64,000 bases of DNA from Hydractinia symbiolongicarpus (lineage: Eukaryota > Cnidaria > Hydrozoa > Anthoathecata > Hydractiniidae): contig NC_079877.1 of the NCBI RefSeq assembly GCF_029227915.1, forward strand, positions 248,001 to 312,000, in the 5' to 3' direction. Shown here in pieces: positions 24,563-36,729 of the stretch. The position numbers and the translations under genes were made by a program. The notes under the pieces were generated by a model. The model was not told the origin of the DNA, did not search any database, and saw only the letters and a list, made by a program, of their open reading frames with translations. Every line of letters begins with the position of its first letter. Position 1 is the stretch's first letter.

Positions 24563-25675
24563 CCACTAAAACGCATGAGACTTGTAGTTTTCAAAAATGT
24601 TTTCATTTTTGATGAGACGCTGAATAAAAGAAGTTTAATCGCTGGCAAACGAAAACCCGCGAATTCCCGTAAATCTCGGACTCGGCCCGTATAGCCAAAA
24701 GTATACAAAGAAAGTATCCAGGGAGTAAACTCATTTCCCGAACGATTTTTTAAATTATTTTTTCACCACTAAAACGCATGAGACTTGTAGTTTTTAAGAA
24801 TGTTTTCATTTTTGATGAGACGCTGAATAAAAGAAGTTAAATCGCCGGCAAACGAAAATCCGCAAATTCCCGTAAATCCCGGACTGGGCCCGTATAGTCG
24901 AATGTATACAAAGAAAGTACCCTGTGAGTAAACTCATTTCTCGAACGATTTTTTAAATTATTTTTTCACCACTAAAACGCATGAGACTTGTAATTTTCAA
25001 AAATGTTTTGATTTTTGATGAGACGCTGAATAAAAGAAGTTTAATCGCCGGCAAACGAAAACCCGCAAATTCCCGTAAATCCCGGACTCGGCCCGTATAG
25101 TCAAAAGTATACAAAGAAAATACCCAGGGAGTAAACTCATTTCCTGAACGATTTTTTAAATTATCTTTTCACCACTAAAACGCACGAGACTTGTAGTTTT
25201 CAAAAATGTTTTCATTTTTGATGAGACGCTGAATAAAAGAAGTTTAATCGCCGGAAAACGAAAACCCGCGAATTCCTGTAAATCCCGGACTCGATCTGTA
25301 TAGTCAAAAGTATACAAAGAAAATACCCAGGGAGTAAACTCATTTCCAGAACGATTTTTTAAATTATCTTTTCACCACTAAAACGCATGAGACTTGTAGT
25401 TTTCAAAAATGTTTTCATTTTTGATGAGACGCTGAATAAAAGATGTTTAATCGCCGGCAAACGAAAAGCCGCAATTTCCCGTAAATCCCGGACTCGGCCC
25501 GTATAGTCAAAAGTATACAAAGAAAGTACCCTGCAAGTAAACTCATTTCCAGAACGATTTTTTAAATTATCTTTTCACCACTAAAACGCACGAGACTTGT
25601 AGTTTCCAAAAATGTTTTCATTTTTGATGAGACGCTGAATAAAAGAAGTTTAATCGCCGGCAAACGAAAACCCGC
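24536..25675 (+). repeat. 1,140-bp tandem duplication, copy 2
   Basis: The left edge is the join 'cgaaaacccgc' / 'agaacgatttttt', which skips monomer positions 99-176. The right edge reads through normally into 'gaattcccg' at 25,676. The corresponding place in the downstream 6.4-kb relative (near 29,808) has a normal monomer, so this duplication is derived. Confidence 0.92.
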
Positions 25676-26793
25676 GAATTCCCGTAAATCCCGGACTCGG
25701 CCCGGAAAGTCAAAAGTACACAAAGAAAATACCCAGGGAGTAAACTCATTTCCAGAACGATTTTTTAAATTATCTTTTCACCACTAAAACGCATGAGACT
25801 TGTAGTTTTCAAAAATGTTTTCATTTTTGATGAGACGCTGAATGAAAGAAGTTTAATCGCCGGCAAACGAAAACCCGCGAATTCCCGTAAATCCCGGACT
25901 CGGCCCGTATAGTCAAAAGTATACAAAAAAGTACCCTGCGAGTAAACTCATTTCCAGAACAATTTTTTAAATTATCTTTTCACCACTAAAACGCACGAGA
26001 CTTGTAGTTTTCAAAAATGTTTTCATTTTTGATGAGACGCTGAATAAAAGAAGTTTAATCGCCGGAAAACGAAAACCTGCGAATTCCTGTAAATCCCGGA
26101 CTCGGTCCGTATAGTCAAAAGTATACAAAGAAAATACCCAGGGAGTAAACTCATTTCCAGAACGATTTTTTAAATTATCTTTTCACCACTAAAACGCATG
26201 AGACTTGTAGTTTTCAAAAATGTTTTCATTTTTGATGAGACGCTGAATAAAAGATGTTTAATCACCGGCAAACAAAAAGCCGCGATTTCCCGTAAATCCC
26301 GGACTCGGCCCGTATAGTCAAAAATATACAAAGAAAGTACCCTGCGAGTAAACTCATTTCCAGAACGATTTTTTAAATTTTCTTTTCACCACTAAAACGC
26401 ATGAGACTTGTAGTTTTCAAAAATGTTTTCATTTTTGATGAGACGCTGAATAAAAGAAGTTTAATCGCTGGCAAACGAAAACCCGCGAATTCCCGTAAAT
26501 CCCGGACTCGGCCCGTATAGTCAAAAGTATACAAAAAAGTACCCTGCGGGTAAACTCATTTCCAGAACGATTTTTTAAATTATTTTTTCACCACTAAAAG
26601 GCATGAGACTTGTAGTTTTCAAAAATGTTTTCATTTTTGATGAGACGCTGAATAAAAGATGTTTAATCGCCGGCAAACGAAAACCCGCGAATTCCCGTAA
26701 ATCCCGGACTCGGCCCGGAAAGTCAAAAGTATACAAAGAAAATACCCAGGGAGTAAACTCATTTCCAGAACGATTTTTTAAATTATCTTTTCA

Positions 26794-26994
26794 CCACTAA
26801 AACGCATGAGACTTGTAGTTTTCAAAAATGTTTTCATTTTTGATGAGACGCTGAATAAAAGAAGTTTAATCGCCGGCAAACGAAAACCCGCGAATTCCCG
26901 TAAATCCCGACTCGGCCGTATAGTCAAAAGTATACAAAAAAGTACCCTGCGAGTAAACTCATTTCCAGAACGATTTTTTAAATTATCTTTTCAC
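26794..26994 (+). repeat. Shortened monomer (about 200 bp) with two CCCG-block losses
   Basis: Reads 'aaatcccgactcggccgtatag': one g lost after CCCG and one c lost before 'cgtatag', plus the 'tacaaaaaag' 1-bp loss. The losses shift the spacing of the CCCG words. A copy is at 32,674, carried by the 6.4-kb duplication. Confidence 0.8.
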
Positions 26995-29900
26995 CACTAA
27001 AACGCACGAGACTTGTAGTTTTCAAAAATGTTTTCATTGTTGATGAGACGCTGAATAAAAGAAGTTTAATCGCCGGAAAACGAAAACCCGCGAATTCCTG
27101 TAAATCCCGGACTCGGTCCGTATAGTCAGAAGTATACAAAGAAAATACCCAGGGAGTAAACTCATTTCCAGAACGATTTTTTAAATTATCTTTTCACCAC
27201 TAAAACGCATGAGACTTGTAGTTTTCAAAAATGTTTTCATTTTTGATGAGACGCTGAATAAAAGATGTTTAATCACCGGCAAACAAAAAGCCGCGATTTC
27301 CCGTAAATCCCGGACTCGGCCCGTATAGTCAAAAGTATACAAAGAAAGTACCCTGCGAGTAAACTCATTTCAAGAACGATTTTTTAAATTTTCTTTTCAC
27401 CACTAAAACGCATGAGACTTGTAGTTTTCAAAAATGTTTTCATTTTTGATGAGACGCTGAATAAAAGAAGTTTAATCGCTGGCAAACGAAAACCCGCGAA
27501 TTCCCGTAAATCTCGGACTCGGCCCGTATAGCCAAAAGTATACAAAGAAAGTATCCAGGGAGTAAACTCATTTCCCAAACGATTTTTTAAATTATTTTTT
27601 CACCACTAAAACGCATGATACTTGTAGTTTTCAAGAATATTTTCATTTTTGATGAGACGCTGAATAAAAGAAGTTAAATCGCCGGCAAACAAAAACCCGC
27701 GAATTCCCGTAAATCCCGGACTCGGCCCGTATAGTCGAATGTATACAAAGAAAGTACCCTGTGAGTAAACTCATTTCTCGAACGATTTTTTAAATTATTT
27801 TTTCACCACTAAAACGCATGAGACTTGTAGTTTTCAAAAATGTTTTCATTTTTGATGAGACGCTGAATAAAAGAAGTTTAATCGCCGGCAAACGAAAACC
27901 CGCGAATTCCCGTAAATCGCGGACTCGGCCTGGAAAGTCAAAAGTATACAAAGAAAATACCCAGGGAGTAAACTCATTTCCAGAACGATTTTTTAAATTA
28001 TCTTTTCACCACTAAAACGCATGAGACTTGTAGTTTTCAAAAATGTTTTCATTTTTGATGAGACGCTGAAGAAAAGAAGTTTAATCGCCGGAAAACGAAA
28101 ACCCGCGAATTCCTGTAAATCCCGGAGTCGGTCCGTATAGTCAAAAGTATAAAAAGAAAATACCCAGGGAGTAAACTCATTTCCAGAACGATTTTTCAAA
28201 TTATCTTTTCACCAATAAAACGCATGAGACTTGTAGTTTTCAAAAATGTTTTCATTTTTGATGAGACGCTGAATAAAAGATGTTTAATCACCGGCAAACG
28301 AAAAGCCGCGATTTCCCGTAAATCCCGGACTCGGCCCGTATAGTCAAAAGTATACAAAGAAAGTACCCTGCGAGTAAACTCATTTCCAGAACGATTTTTT
28401 AAATTATCTTTTCACCACTAAAACGCACGAGACTTGTAGTTTTCAAAAATGTTTTCATTTTTGATGAGACGCTGAAGAAAAGAAGTTTAATCGCCGGAAA
28501 ACGAAAACCCGCGAATTCCTGTAAATCCCGGACTCGGTCCGTATAGTCAAAAGTATACAAAGAAAATAACCAGGGAGTAAACTCATTTCCAGAACGATTT
28601 TTTAAATTATCTTTTCACCACTAAAACGCATGAGACTTGTAGTTTTCAAAAATGTTTTCATTTTTGATGAGACGCTGAATAAAAGATGTTTAATCACCGG
28701 CAAACTAAAAGCCTCGATTTCCCGTAAATCCCGGACTCGGCCCGTATAGTCAAAAGTATACAAAGAAAGTACCCTGCGAGTAAACACATTTCCAGAACGA
28801 TTTTTTAAATTATCTTTTCACCACTAAAACGCATGAGACTTGTAGTTTTTAAAAATGTTTTCATTTTTGATGAGACGCTGAATAAAAGAAGTTTAATCGC
28901 TGACAAACGAAAACCCGCGAATTCCCGTAAATCTCGGACTCGGCCCGTATAGCCAAAAGTATACAAAGAAAGTATCCAGGGAGTAAACTCATATCCCGAA
29001 CGATTTTTTAAATTATTTTTTCACCACTAAAACGCATGAGACTTGTAGTTTTCAAGAATGTTTTCATTTTTGATGAGACGCTGAATAAAAGAAGTTAAAT
29101 CGCCGGCAAACGAAAACCCGCGAATTCCCGTAAATCCCGGACTCGGCCCGTATAGTCGAATGTATACAAAGAAAGTACCCTGTGAGTAAACTCATTTCTC
29201 GAACGATTTTTTAAATTATTTTTTCACCACTAAAACGCATGAGACTTGTCGTTTTCAAAAATGTTTTCATTTTTGATGAGACGCTGAATAAAAGAAGTTT
29301 AATCGCCGGCAAACGAAAACCCGCGAATTCCCGTAAATCCCGGACTCGGCCCGTATAGTCAAAAGTATACAAAAAAGTACCCTGCGAGTAAACTCATTTC
29401 CAGAACGATTTTTTAAATTATCTTTTCACCACTAAAACGGTCGAGACTTGTAGTTTTCAAAAATGTTTTCATTTTTGATGAGACGCTGAATAAAAGAAGT
29501 TTAATCGCCGGCAAACGAAAACCCGCGAATTCCTGTAAATCCCGGACTCGGTCCGTATAGTCAAAAGTATACAAAGAAAATACCCAGGAAGTAAACTCAT
29601 TTCCAGAACGATTTTTTAAATCATCTTTTCACCACTAAAACGCATGAGACTTGTAGTTTTCAAAAATGTTTTCATTTTTGATGAGACGCTGAATAAAAGA
29701 AGTTTAATCGCTGGCAAACGAAAACCCGCGAATTCCCGTAAATCCCGGACTCGGCCCGTATAGTCAAAAGTATACAAAGAAAGTACCCTGCGAGTAAACT
29801 CATTTCCAGAACGATTTTTTAAATTATCTTTTCACCACTAAAACGCATGAGACTTGTAGTTTTCAAAAATGTTTTCATTTTTGATGAGACGCTGAATAAA

Positions 29901-31457
29901 AGAAGTTTAATCGCTGGCAAACGAAAACCCGCGAATTCCCGTAAATCTCGGACTCGGCCCGTATAGCCAAAAGTATACAAAGAAAGTATCCAGGGAGTAA
30001 ACTCATTTCCCGAACGATTTTTTAAATTATTTTTTCACCACTAAAACGCATGAGACTTGTAGTTTTTAAGAATGTTTTCATTTTTGATGAGACGCTGAAT
30101 AAAAGAAGTTAAATCGCCGGCAAACGAAAATCCGCAAATTCCCGTAAATCCCGGACTCGGCCCGTATAGTCGAATGTATACAAAGAAAGTACCCTGTGAG
30201 TAAACTCATTTCTCGAACGATTTTTTAAATTATTTTTTCACCACTAAAACGCATGAGACTTGTAATTTTCAAAAATGTTTTGATTTTTGATGAGACGCTG
30301 AATAAAAGAAGTTTAATCGCCGGCAAACGAAAACCCGCAAATTCCCGTAAATCCCGGACTCGGCCCGTATAGTCAAAAGTATACAAAGAAAATACCCAGG
30401 GAGTAAACTCATTTCCAGAACGATTTTTTAAATTATCTTTTCACCACTAAAACGCACGAGACTTGTAGTTTTCAAAAATGTTTTCATTTTTGATGAGACG
30501 CTGAATAAAAGAAGTTTAATCGCCGGAAAACGAAAACCCGCGAATTCCTGTAAATCCCGGACTCGATCTGTATAGTCAAAAGTATACAAAGAAAATACCC
30601 AGGGAGTAAACTCATTTCCAGAACGATTTTTTAAATTATCTTTTCACCACTAAAACGCATGAGACTTGTAGTTTTCAAAAATGTTTTCATTTTTGATGAG
30701 ACGCTGAATAAAAGATGTTTAATCGCCGGCAAACGAAAAGCCGCGATTTCCCGTAAATCCCGGACTCGGCCCGTATAGTCAAAAGTATACAAAGAAAGTA
30801 CCCTGCAAGTAAACTCATTTCCAGAACGATTTTTTAAATTATCTTTTCACCACTAAAACGCACGAGACTTGTAGTTTCTAAAAATGTTTTCATTTTTGAT
30901 GAGACGTTGAATAAAAGAAGTTTAATCGCCGGCAAACGAAAACCCGCGAATTCCCGTAAATCCCGGACTCGGCCCGGAAAGTCAAAAGTACACAAAGAAA
31001 ATACCCAGGGAGTAAACTCATTTCCAGAACGATTTTTTAAATTATCTTTTCACCACTAAAACGCATGAGACTTGTAGTTTTCAAAAATGTTTTCATTTTT
31101 GATGAGACGCTGAATAAAAGAAGTTTAATCGCCGGCAAACGAAAACCCGCGAATTCCCGTAAATCCCGGACTCGGCCCGTATAGTCAAAAGTATACAAAA
31201 AAGTACCCTGCGAGTAAACTCATTTCCAGAACGATTTTTTAAATTATCTTTTCACCACTAAAACGCACGAGACTTGTAGTTTTCAAAAATGTTTTCATTT
31301 TTGATGAGACGCTGAATAAAAGAAGTTTAATCGCCGGAAAACGAAAACCTGCGAATTCCTGTAAATCCCGGACTCGGTCCGTATAGTCAAAAGTATACAA
31401 AGAAAATACCCAGGGAGTAAACTCATTTCCAGAACGATTTTTTAAATTATCTTTTCA

Positions 31458-32065
31458 CCACTAAAACGCATGAGACTTGTAGTTTTCAAAAATGTTTTCA
31501 TTTTTGATGAGACGCTGAATAAAAGATGTTTAATCACCGGCAAACAAAAAGCCGCGATTTCCCGTAAATCCCGGACTCGGCCCGTATAGTCAAAAATATA
31601 CAAAGAAAGTACCCTGCGAGTAAACTCATTTCCAGAACGATTTTTTAAATTTTCTTTTCACCACTAAAACGCATGAGACTTGTAGTTTTCAAAAATGTTT
31701 TCATTTTTGATGAGACGCTGAATAAAAGAAGTTTAATCGCTGGCAAACGAAAACCCGCGAATTCCCGTAAATCCCGGACTCGGCCCGTATAGTCAAAAGT
31801 ATACAAAAAAGTACCCTGCGGGTAAACTCATTTCCAGAACGATTTTTTAAATTATTTTTTCACCACTAAAACGCATGAGACTTGTAGTTTTCAAAAATGT
31901 TTTCTATTTTGATGAGACGCTGAATAAAAGATGTTTAATCGCCGGCAAACGAAAACCCGCGAATTCCCGTAAATCCCGGACTCGGCCCGGAAAGTCAAAA
32001 GTATACAAAGAAAATACCCAGGGAGTAAACTCATTTCCAGAACGATTTTTTAAATTATCTTTTCA
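31458..32065 (+). repeat. Trimer (608 bp) duplication, copy 1
   Basis: Three monomers: a 'gatgtttaatcacc' / 'aaaaatatac' type, a 'gctggcaaac' / 'ctgcggg' type, and a 'tttctattttgatg' / 'cggcccggaaag' type. All recur 608 bp downstream. The upstream relative (26,186-26,793) has a single set with the ordinary 'tttcatttttgatg', so both the base change and the duplication postdate the 6.4-kb duplication. Confidence 0.9.
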
Positions 32066-32673
32066 CCACTAAAACGCATGAGACTTGTAGTTTTCAAAAA
32101 TGTTTTCATTTTTGATGAGACGCTGAATAAAAGATGTTTAATCACCGGCAAACAAAAAGCCGCGATTTCCCGTAAATCCCGGACTCGGCCCGTATAGTCA
32201 AAAATATACAAAGAAAGTACCCTGCGAGTAAACTCATTTCCAGAACGATTTTTTAAATTTTCTTTTCACCACTAAAACGCATGAGACTTGTAGTTTTCAA
32301 AAATGTTTTCATTTTTGATGAGACGCTGAATAAAAGAAGTTTAATCGCTGGCAAACGAAAACCCGCGAATTCCCGTAAATCCCGGACTCGGCCCGTATAG
32401 TCAAAAGTATACAAAAAAGTACCCTGCGGGTAAACTCATTTCCAGAACGATTTTTTAAATTATTTTTTCACCACTAAAACGCATGAGACTTGTAGTTTTC
32501 AAAAATGTTTTCTATTTTGATGAGACGCTGAATAAAAGATGTTTAATCGCCGGCAAACGAAAACCCGCGAATTCCCGTAAATCCCGGACTCGGCCCGGAA
32601 AGTCAAAAGTATACAAAGAAAATACCCAGGGAGTAAACTCATTTCCAGAACGATTTTTTAAATTATCTTTTCA
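32066..32673 (+). repeat. Trimer (608 bp) duplication, copy 2
   Basis: Repeats the preceding three monomers, including the hairpin-breaking 'tttctatttt' change near 32,511. I saw no differences. It is followed at 32,674 by a monomer with two 1-bp losses ('cccgactcggccg'), also found at 26,794. Confidence 0.9.
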
Positions 32674-33685
32674 CCACTAAAACGCATGAGACTTGTAGTT
32701 TTCAAAAATGTTTTCATTTTTGATGAGACGCTGAATAAAAGAAGTTTAATCGCCGGCAAACGAAAACCCGCGAATTCCCGTAAATCCCGACTCGGCCGTA
32801 TAGTCAAAAGTATACAAAAAAGTACCCTGCGAGTAAACTCATTTCCAGAACGATTTTTTAAATTATCTTTTCACCACTAAAACGCACGAGACTTGTAGTT
32901 TTCAAAAATGTTTTCATTGTTGATGAGACGCTGAATAAAAGAAGTTTAATCGCCGGAAAACGAAAACCCGCGAATTCCTGTAAATCCCGGACTCGGTCCG
33001 TATAGTCAGAAGTATACAAAGAAAATACCCAGGGAGTAAACTCATTTCCAGAACGATTTTTTAAATTATCTTTTCACCACTAAAACGCATGAGACTTGTA
33101 GTTTTCAAAAATGTTTTCATTTTTGATGAGACGCTGAATAAAAGATGTTTAATCACCGGCAAACAAAAAGCCGCGATTTCCCGTAAATCCCGGACTCGGC
33201 CCGTATAGTCAAAAGTATACAAAGAAAGTACCCTGCGAGTAAACTCATTTCAAGAACGATTTTTTAAATTTTCTTTTCACCACTAAAACGCATGATACTT
33301 GTAGTTTTCAAAAATGTTTTCATTTTTGATGAGACGCTGAATAAAAGAAGTTTAATCGCTGGCAAACGAAAACCCGCGAATTCCCGTAAATCTCGGACTC
33401 GGCCCGTATAGCCAAAAGTATACAAAGAAAGTATCCAGGGAGTAAACTCATTTCCCAAACGATTTTTTAAATTATTTTTTCACCACTAAAACGCATGAGA
33501 CTTGTAGTTTTCAAGAATATTTTCATTTTTGATGAGACGCTGAATAAAAGAAGTTTAATCGCCGGCAAACAAAAACCCGCGAATTCCCGTAAATCCCGGA
33601 CTCGGCCCGTATAGTCGAATGTATACAAAGAAAGTACCCTGTGAGTAAACTCATTTCTCGAACGATTTTTTAAATTATTTTTTCA

Positions 33686-34293
33686 CCACTAAAACGCATG
33701 AGACTTGTAGTTTTCAAAAATGTTTTCATTTTTGATGAGACGCTGAATAAAAGAAGTTTAATCGCCGGCAAACGAAAACCCGCGAATTCCCGTAAATCCC
33801 GGACTCGGCCCGTATAGTCAAAAGTATACAAAAAAGTACCCTGCGAGTAAACTCATTTCCAGGACGATTTTTTAAATTATCTTTTCACCACTAAAACGCA
33901 CGAGACTTGTAGTTTTCAAAAATGTTTTCATTTGTGATGAGACGCTGAATAAAAGAAGTTTAATCGCCGGAAAACGAAAACCCGCGAATTCCTGTAAATC
34001 CCGGACTCGGTCCGTATAGTCAAAAGTATACAAAGAAAATACCCAGGGAGTAAACTCATTTCCAGAACGATTTTTTAAATTATCTTTTCACCACTAACAC
34101 GCATGAGACTTGTAGTTTTCAAAAATGTTTTCATTTTTGATGAGACGCTGAATAAAAGATGTTTAATCACCGGCAAACAAAAAGCCGCGATTTCCCGTAA
34201 ATCCCGGACTCGGCCCGTATAGTCAAAAATATACAAAGAAAGTACCCTGCGAGTAAACTCATTTCCAGAACGATTTTTTAAATTATCTTTTCA
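33686..34293 (+). repeat. Three transitional monomers
   Basis: Subtypes in order: 'tacaaaaaagtacc'; 'ggaaaacg' / 'cctgta' with a 'catttgtgatg' change; and 'gatgtttaatcacc' / 'aaaaatatac'. The same order stands near 25,780-26,390 and 31,050-31,660, so this may be the edge of a third, mostly lost copy of the 6.4-kb block. Confidence 0.65.
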
Positions 34294-35511
34294 CCACTAA
34301 AACGCATGAGACTTGTAGTTTTCAAAAATGTTTTCATTTTTGATGAGACGCTGAATGAAAGAAGTTTAATCGCTGGCAAACGAAAACCCGCGAATTCCCG
34401 TAAATCTCAGACTCGGCCCGTATAGCCAAAAGTATACAAAGAAAGTATCCAGGGTGTAAACTCATTTCCCGAACGATTTTTTAAATTATCTTTTCACCAC
34501 TAAAACGCATGAGACTTGTAGTTTTCAAGAATGTTTTCATTTTTGATGAGACGCTGAATAAAAGAAGTTAAATCGCCGGCAAACGAAAACCCGCGAATTC
34601 CCGTAAATCCCGGACTCAGCCCGTATAGTCGAATGTATACAAAGAAAGTACCCTGTGAGTAAACTCATTTCTCGAACGATTTTTTAAATTATTTTTTCAC
34701 CACTAAAACGCATGAGACTTGTAGTTTTCAAAAATGTTTTCATTTTTGATGAGACGCTGAATAAAAGAAGTTTAATCGCCGGCAAACGAAAACCCGCGAT
34801 TTCCCGTAAATCCCGTGCTTGGCCCGTATAGTCGAGTATATACAAAAAAAGTACCCTGTGAGTAAACTCATTTCCAGAACGATTTTTTAAATTATCTTTT
34901 CACCACTAAAACGTATGAGACTTGTAGTTTTCAAAAATGTTTTCATTTTTGATGAGACGCTGAATAAAACAAGTTTAATCGCCGGCAAACGAAAACCCGC
35001 GATTTCCCGTAAATCCCGGACTCGGCCCGTATAGTCAAAAGTATACAAAGAAAGTAACCTGTGAGTAAACTCATTTCCAGAACGATTTTTTAAATTATCT
35101 TTTCACCACTAAAACGCATGAGACTTGTAGTTTTCAAAAATGTTTTCATTTTTGATGAGACGCTGAATAAAAGAAGTTAAATCGCCGGCAAACGAAAACC
35201 CGCGAATTCCCGTAAATCCCGGACTCAGCCCGTATAGTCGAATGTATACAAAGAAAGTACCCTGTGAGTAAACTCATTTCTCGAACGATTTTTTAAATTA
35301 TTTTTTCACCACTAAAACGCATGAGACTTGTAGTTTTCAAAAATGTTTTTATTTTTGATGAGACGCTGAATAAAAGAAGTTTAATCGCCGGCAAACGAAA
35401 ACCCGCGATTTCCCGTAAATCCCGTGCTTGGCCCGTATAGTCGAGTATATACAAAAAAAGTACCCTGTGAGTAAACTCATTTCCAGAACGATTTTTTAAA
35501 TTATCTTTTCA
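34294..35511 (+). repeat. 6-mer (1,218 bp) HOR, copy 1
   Basis: Order: 'gctggcaaac' / 'atctcagac' / 'agggtgtaaac'; 'gttaaatcgcc' / 'actcagcccg' / 'gtcgaatg'; 'cccgtgcttgg' / 'gtcgagtatatac'; 'aaaacaagtttaatc'; then the second and third types again. 'atctcagac' recurs 1,218 bp on (6 x 203). The unit contains a nested 609-bp trimer rhythm, with 'gtcgag' at 34,831, 35,440, 36,049 and 36,658. Confidence 0.88.
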
Positions 35512-36729
35512 CCACTAAAACGCATGAGACTTGTAGTTTTCAAAAATGTTTTCATTTTTGATGAGACGCTGAATAAAAGAAGTTTAATCGCTGGCAAACG
35601 AAAACCCGCGAATTCCCGTAAATCTCAGACTCGGCCCGTATAGCCAAAAGTATACAAAGAAAGTATCCAGGGTGTAAACTCATTTCCCGAACGATTTTTT
35701 AAATTATCTTTTCACCACTAAAACGCATGAGACTTGTAGTTTTCAAGAATGTTTTCATTTTTGATGAGACGCTGAATAAAAGAAGTTAAATCGCCGGCAA
35801 ACGAAAACCCGCGAATTCCCGTAAATCCCGGACTCAGCCCGTATAGTCGAATGTATACAAAGAAAGTACCCTGTGAGTAAACTCATTTCTCGAACGATTT
35901 TTTAAATTATTTTTTCACCACTAAAACGCATGAGACTTGTAGTTTTCAAAAATGTTTTCATTTTTGATGAGACGCTGAATAAAAGAAGTTTAATCGCCGG
36001 CAAACGAAAACCCGCGATTTCCCGTAAATCCCGTGCTTGGCCCGTATAGTCGAGTATATACAAAAAAAGTACCCTGTGAGTAAACTCATTTCCAGAACGA
36101 TTTTTTAAATTATCTTTTCACCACTAAAACGTATGAGACTTGTAGTTTTCAAAAATGTTTTCATTTTTGATGAGACGCTGAATAAAACAAGTTTAATCGC
36201 CGGCAAACGAAAACCCGCGATTTCCCGTAAATCCCGGACTCGGCCCGTATAGTCAAAAGTATACAAAGAAAGTACCCTGTGAGTAAACTCATTTCCAGAA
36301 CGATTTTTTAAATTATCTTTTCACCACTAAAACGCATGAGACTTGTAGTTTTCAAAAATGTTTTCATTTTTGATGAGACGCTGAATAAAAGAAGTTAAAT
36401 CGCCGGCAAACGAAAACCCACGAATTCCCGTAAATCCCGGACTCAGCCCGTATAGTCGAATGTATACAAAGAAAGTACCCTGTGAGTAAACTCATTTCTC
36501 GAACGATTTTTTAAATTATTTTTTCACCACTAAAACGCATGAGACTTGTAGTTTTCAAAAATGTTTTCATTTTTGATGAGACGCTGAATAAAAGAAGTTT
36601 AATCGCCGGCAAACGAAAACCCGCGATTTCCCGTAAATCCCGTGCTTGGCCCGTATAGTCGAGTATATACAAAAAAAGTACCCTGTGAGTAAACTCATTT
36701 CCAGAACGATTTTTTAAATTATCTTTTCA
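35512..36729 (+). repeat. 6-mer (1,218 bp) HOR, copy 2
   Basis: Same six subtypes as the preceding unit. It is followed by one more 'aaaacaagtttaatc' monomer, and then at about 36,935 by an 'aggaatg' / 'cctaatgaaag' monomer that ends the series. Confidence 0.85.

Larger units (their letters stand above)
21393..27805 (+). repeat. 32-mer (6,413 bp) HOR, copy 1
   Basis: Private markers recur in the next block. 'aaatcgcggactcggcctgg' stands at 21,501 and 27,914 (offset 6,413). 'gctgaagaaaag', 'gctgacaaac', 'ttgtcgtttt' and 'aaaacggtcgag' recur at offset 6,412 after a 1-bp T-tract difference near 21,780. The offset then drops by 1,140, to 5,272, past the internal duplication at 23,396-25,675, and rises by 608, to 5,880, past the trimer duplication in copy 2. 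Length equals 32 monomers less one 78-bp truncation and a few 1-bp losses. Confidence 0.9.
27806..33685 (+). repeat. 29-mer (5,880 bp) HOR, copy 2 of the 6.4-kb block
   Basis: Collinear with the preceding 6.4 kb but without the 1,140-bp internal duplication and with an extra 608-bp trimer: 6,413 - 1,140 + 608 is 5,881, within 1 bp of the observed 5,880. It ends at 33,685, where the next monomer lacks 'aaatcgcgg' and 'cctgg'. Confidence 0.9.
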
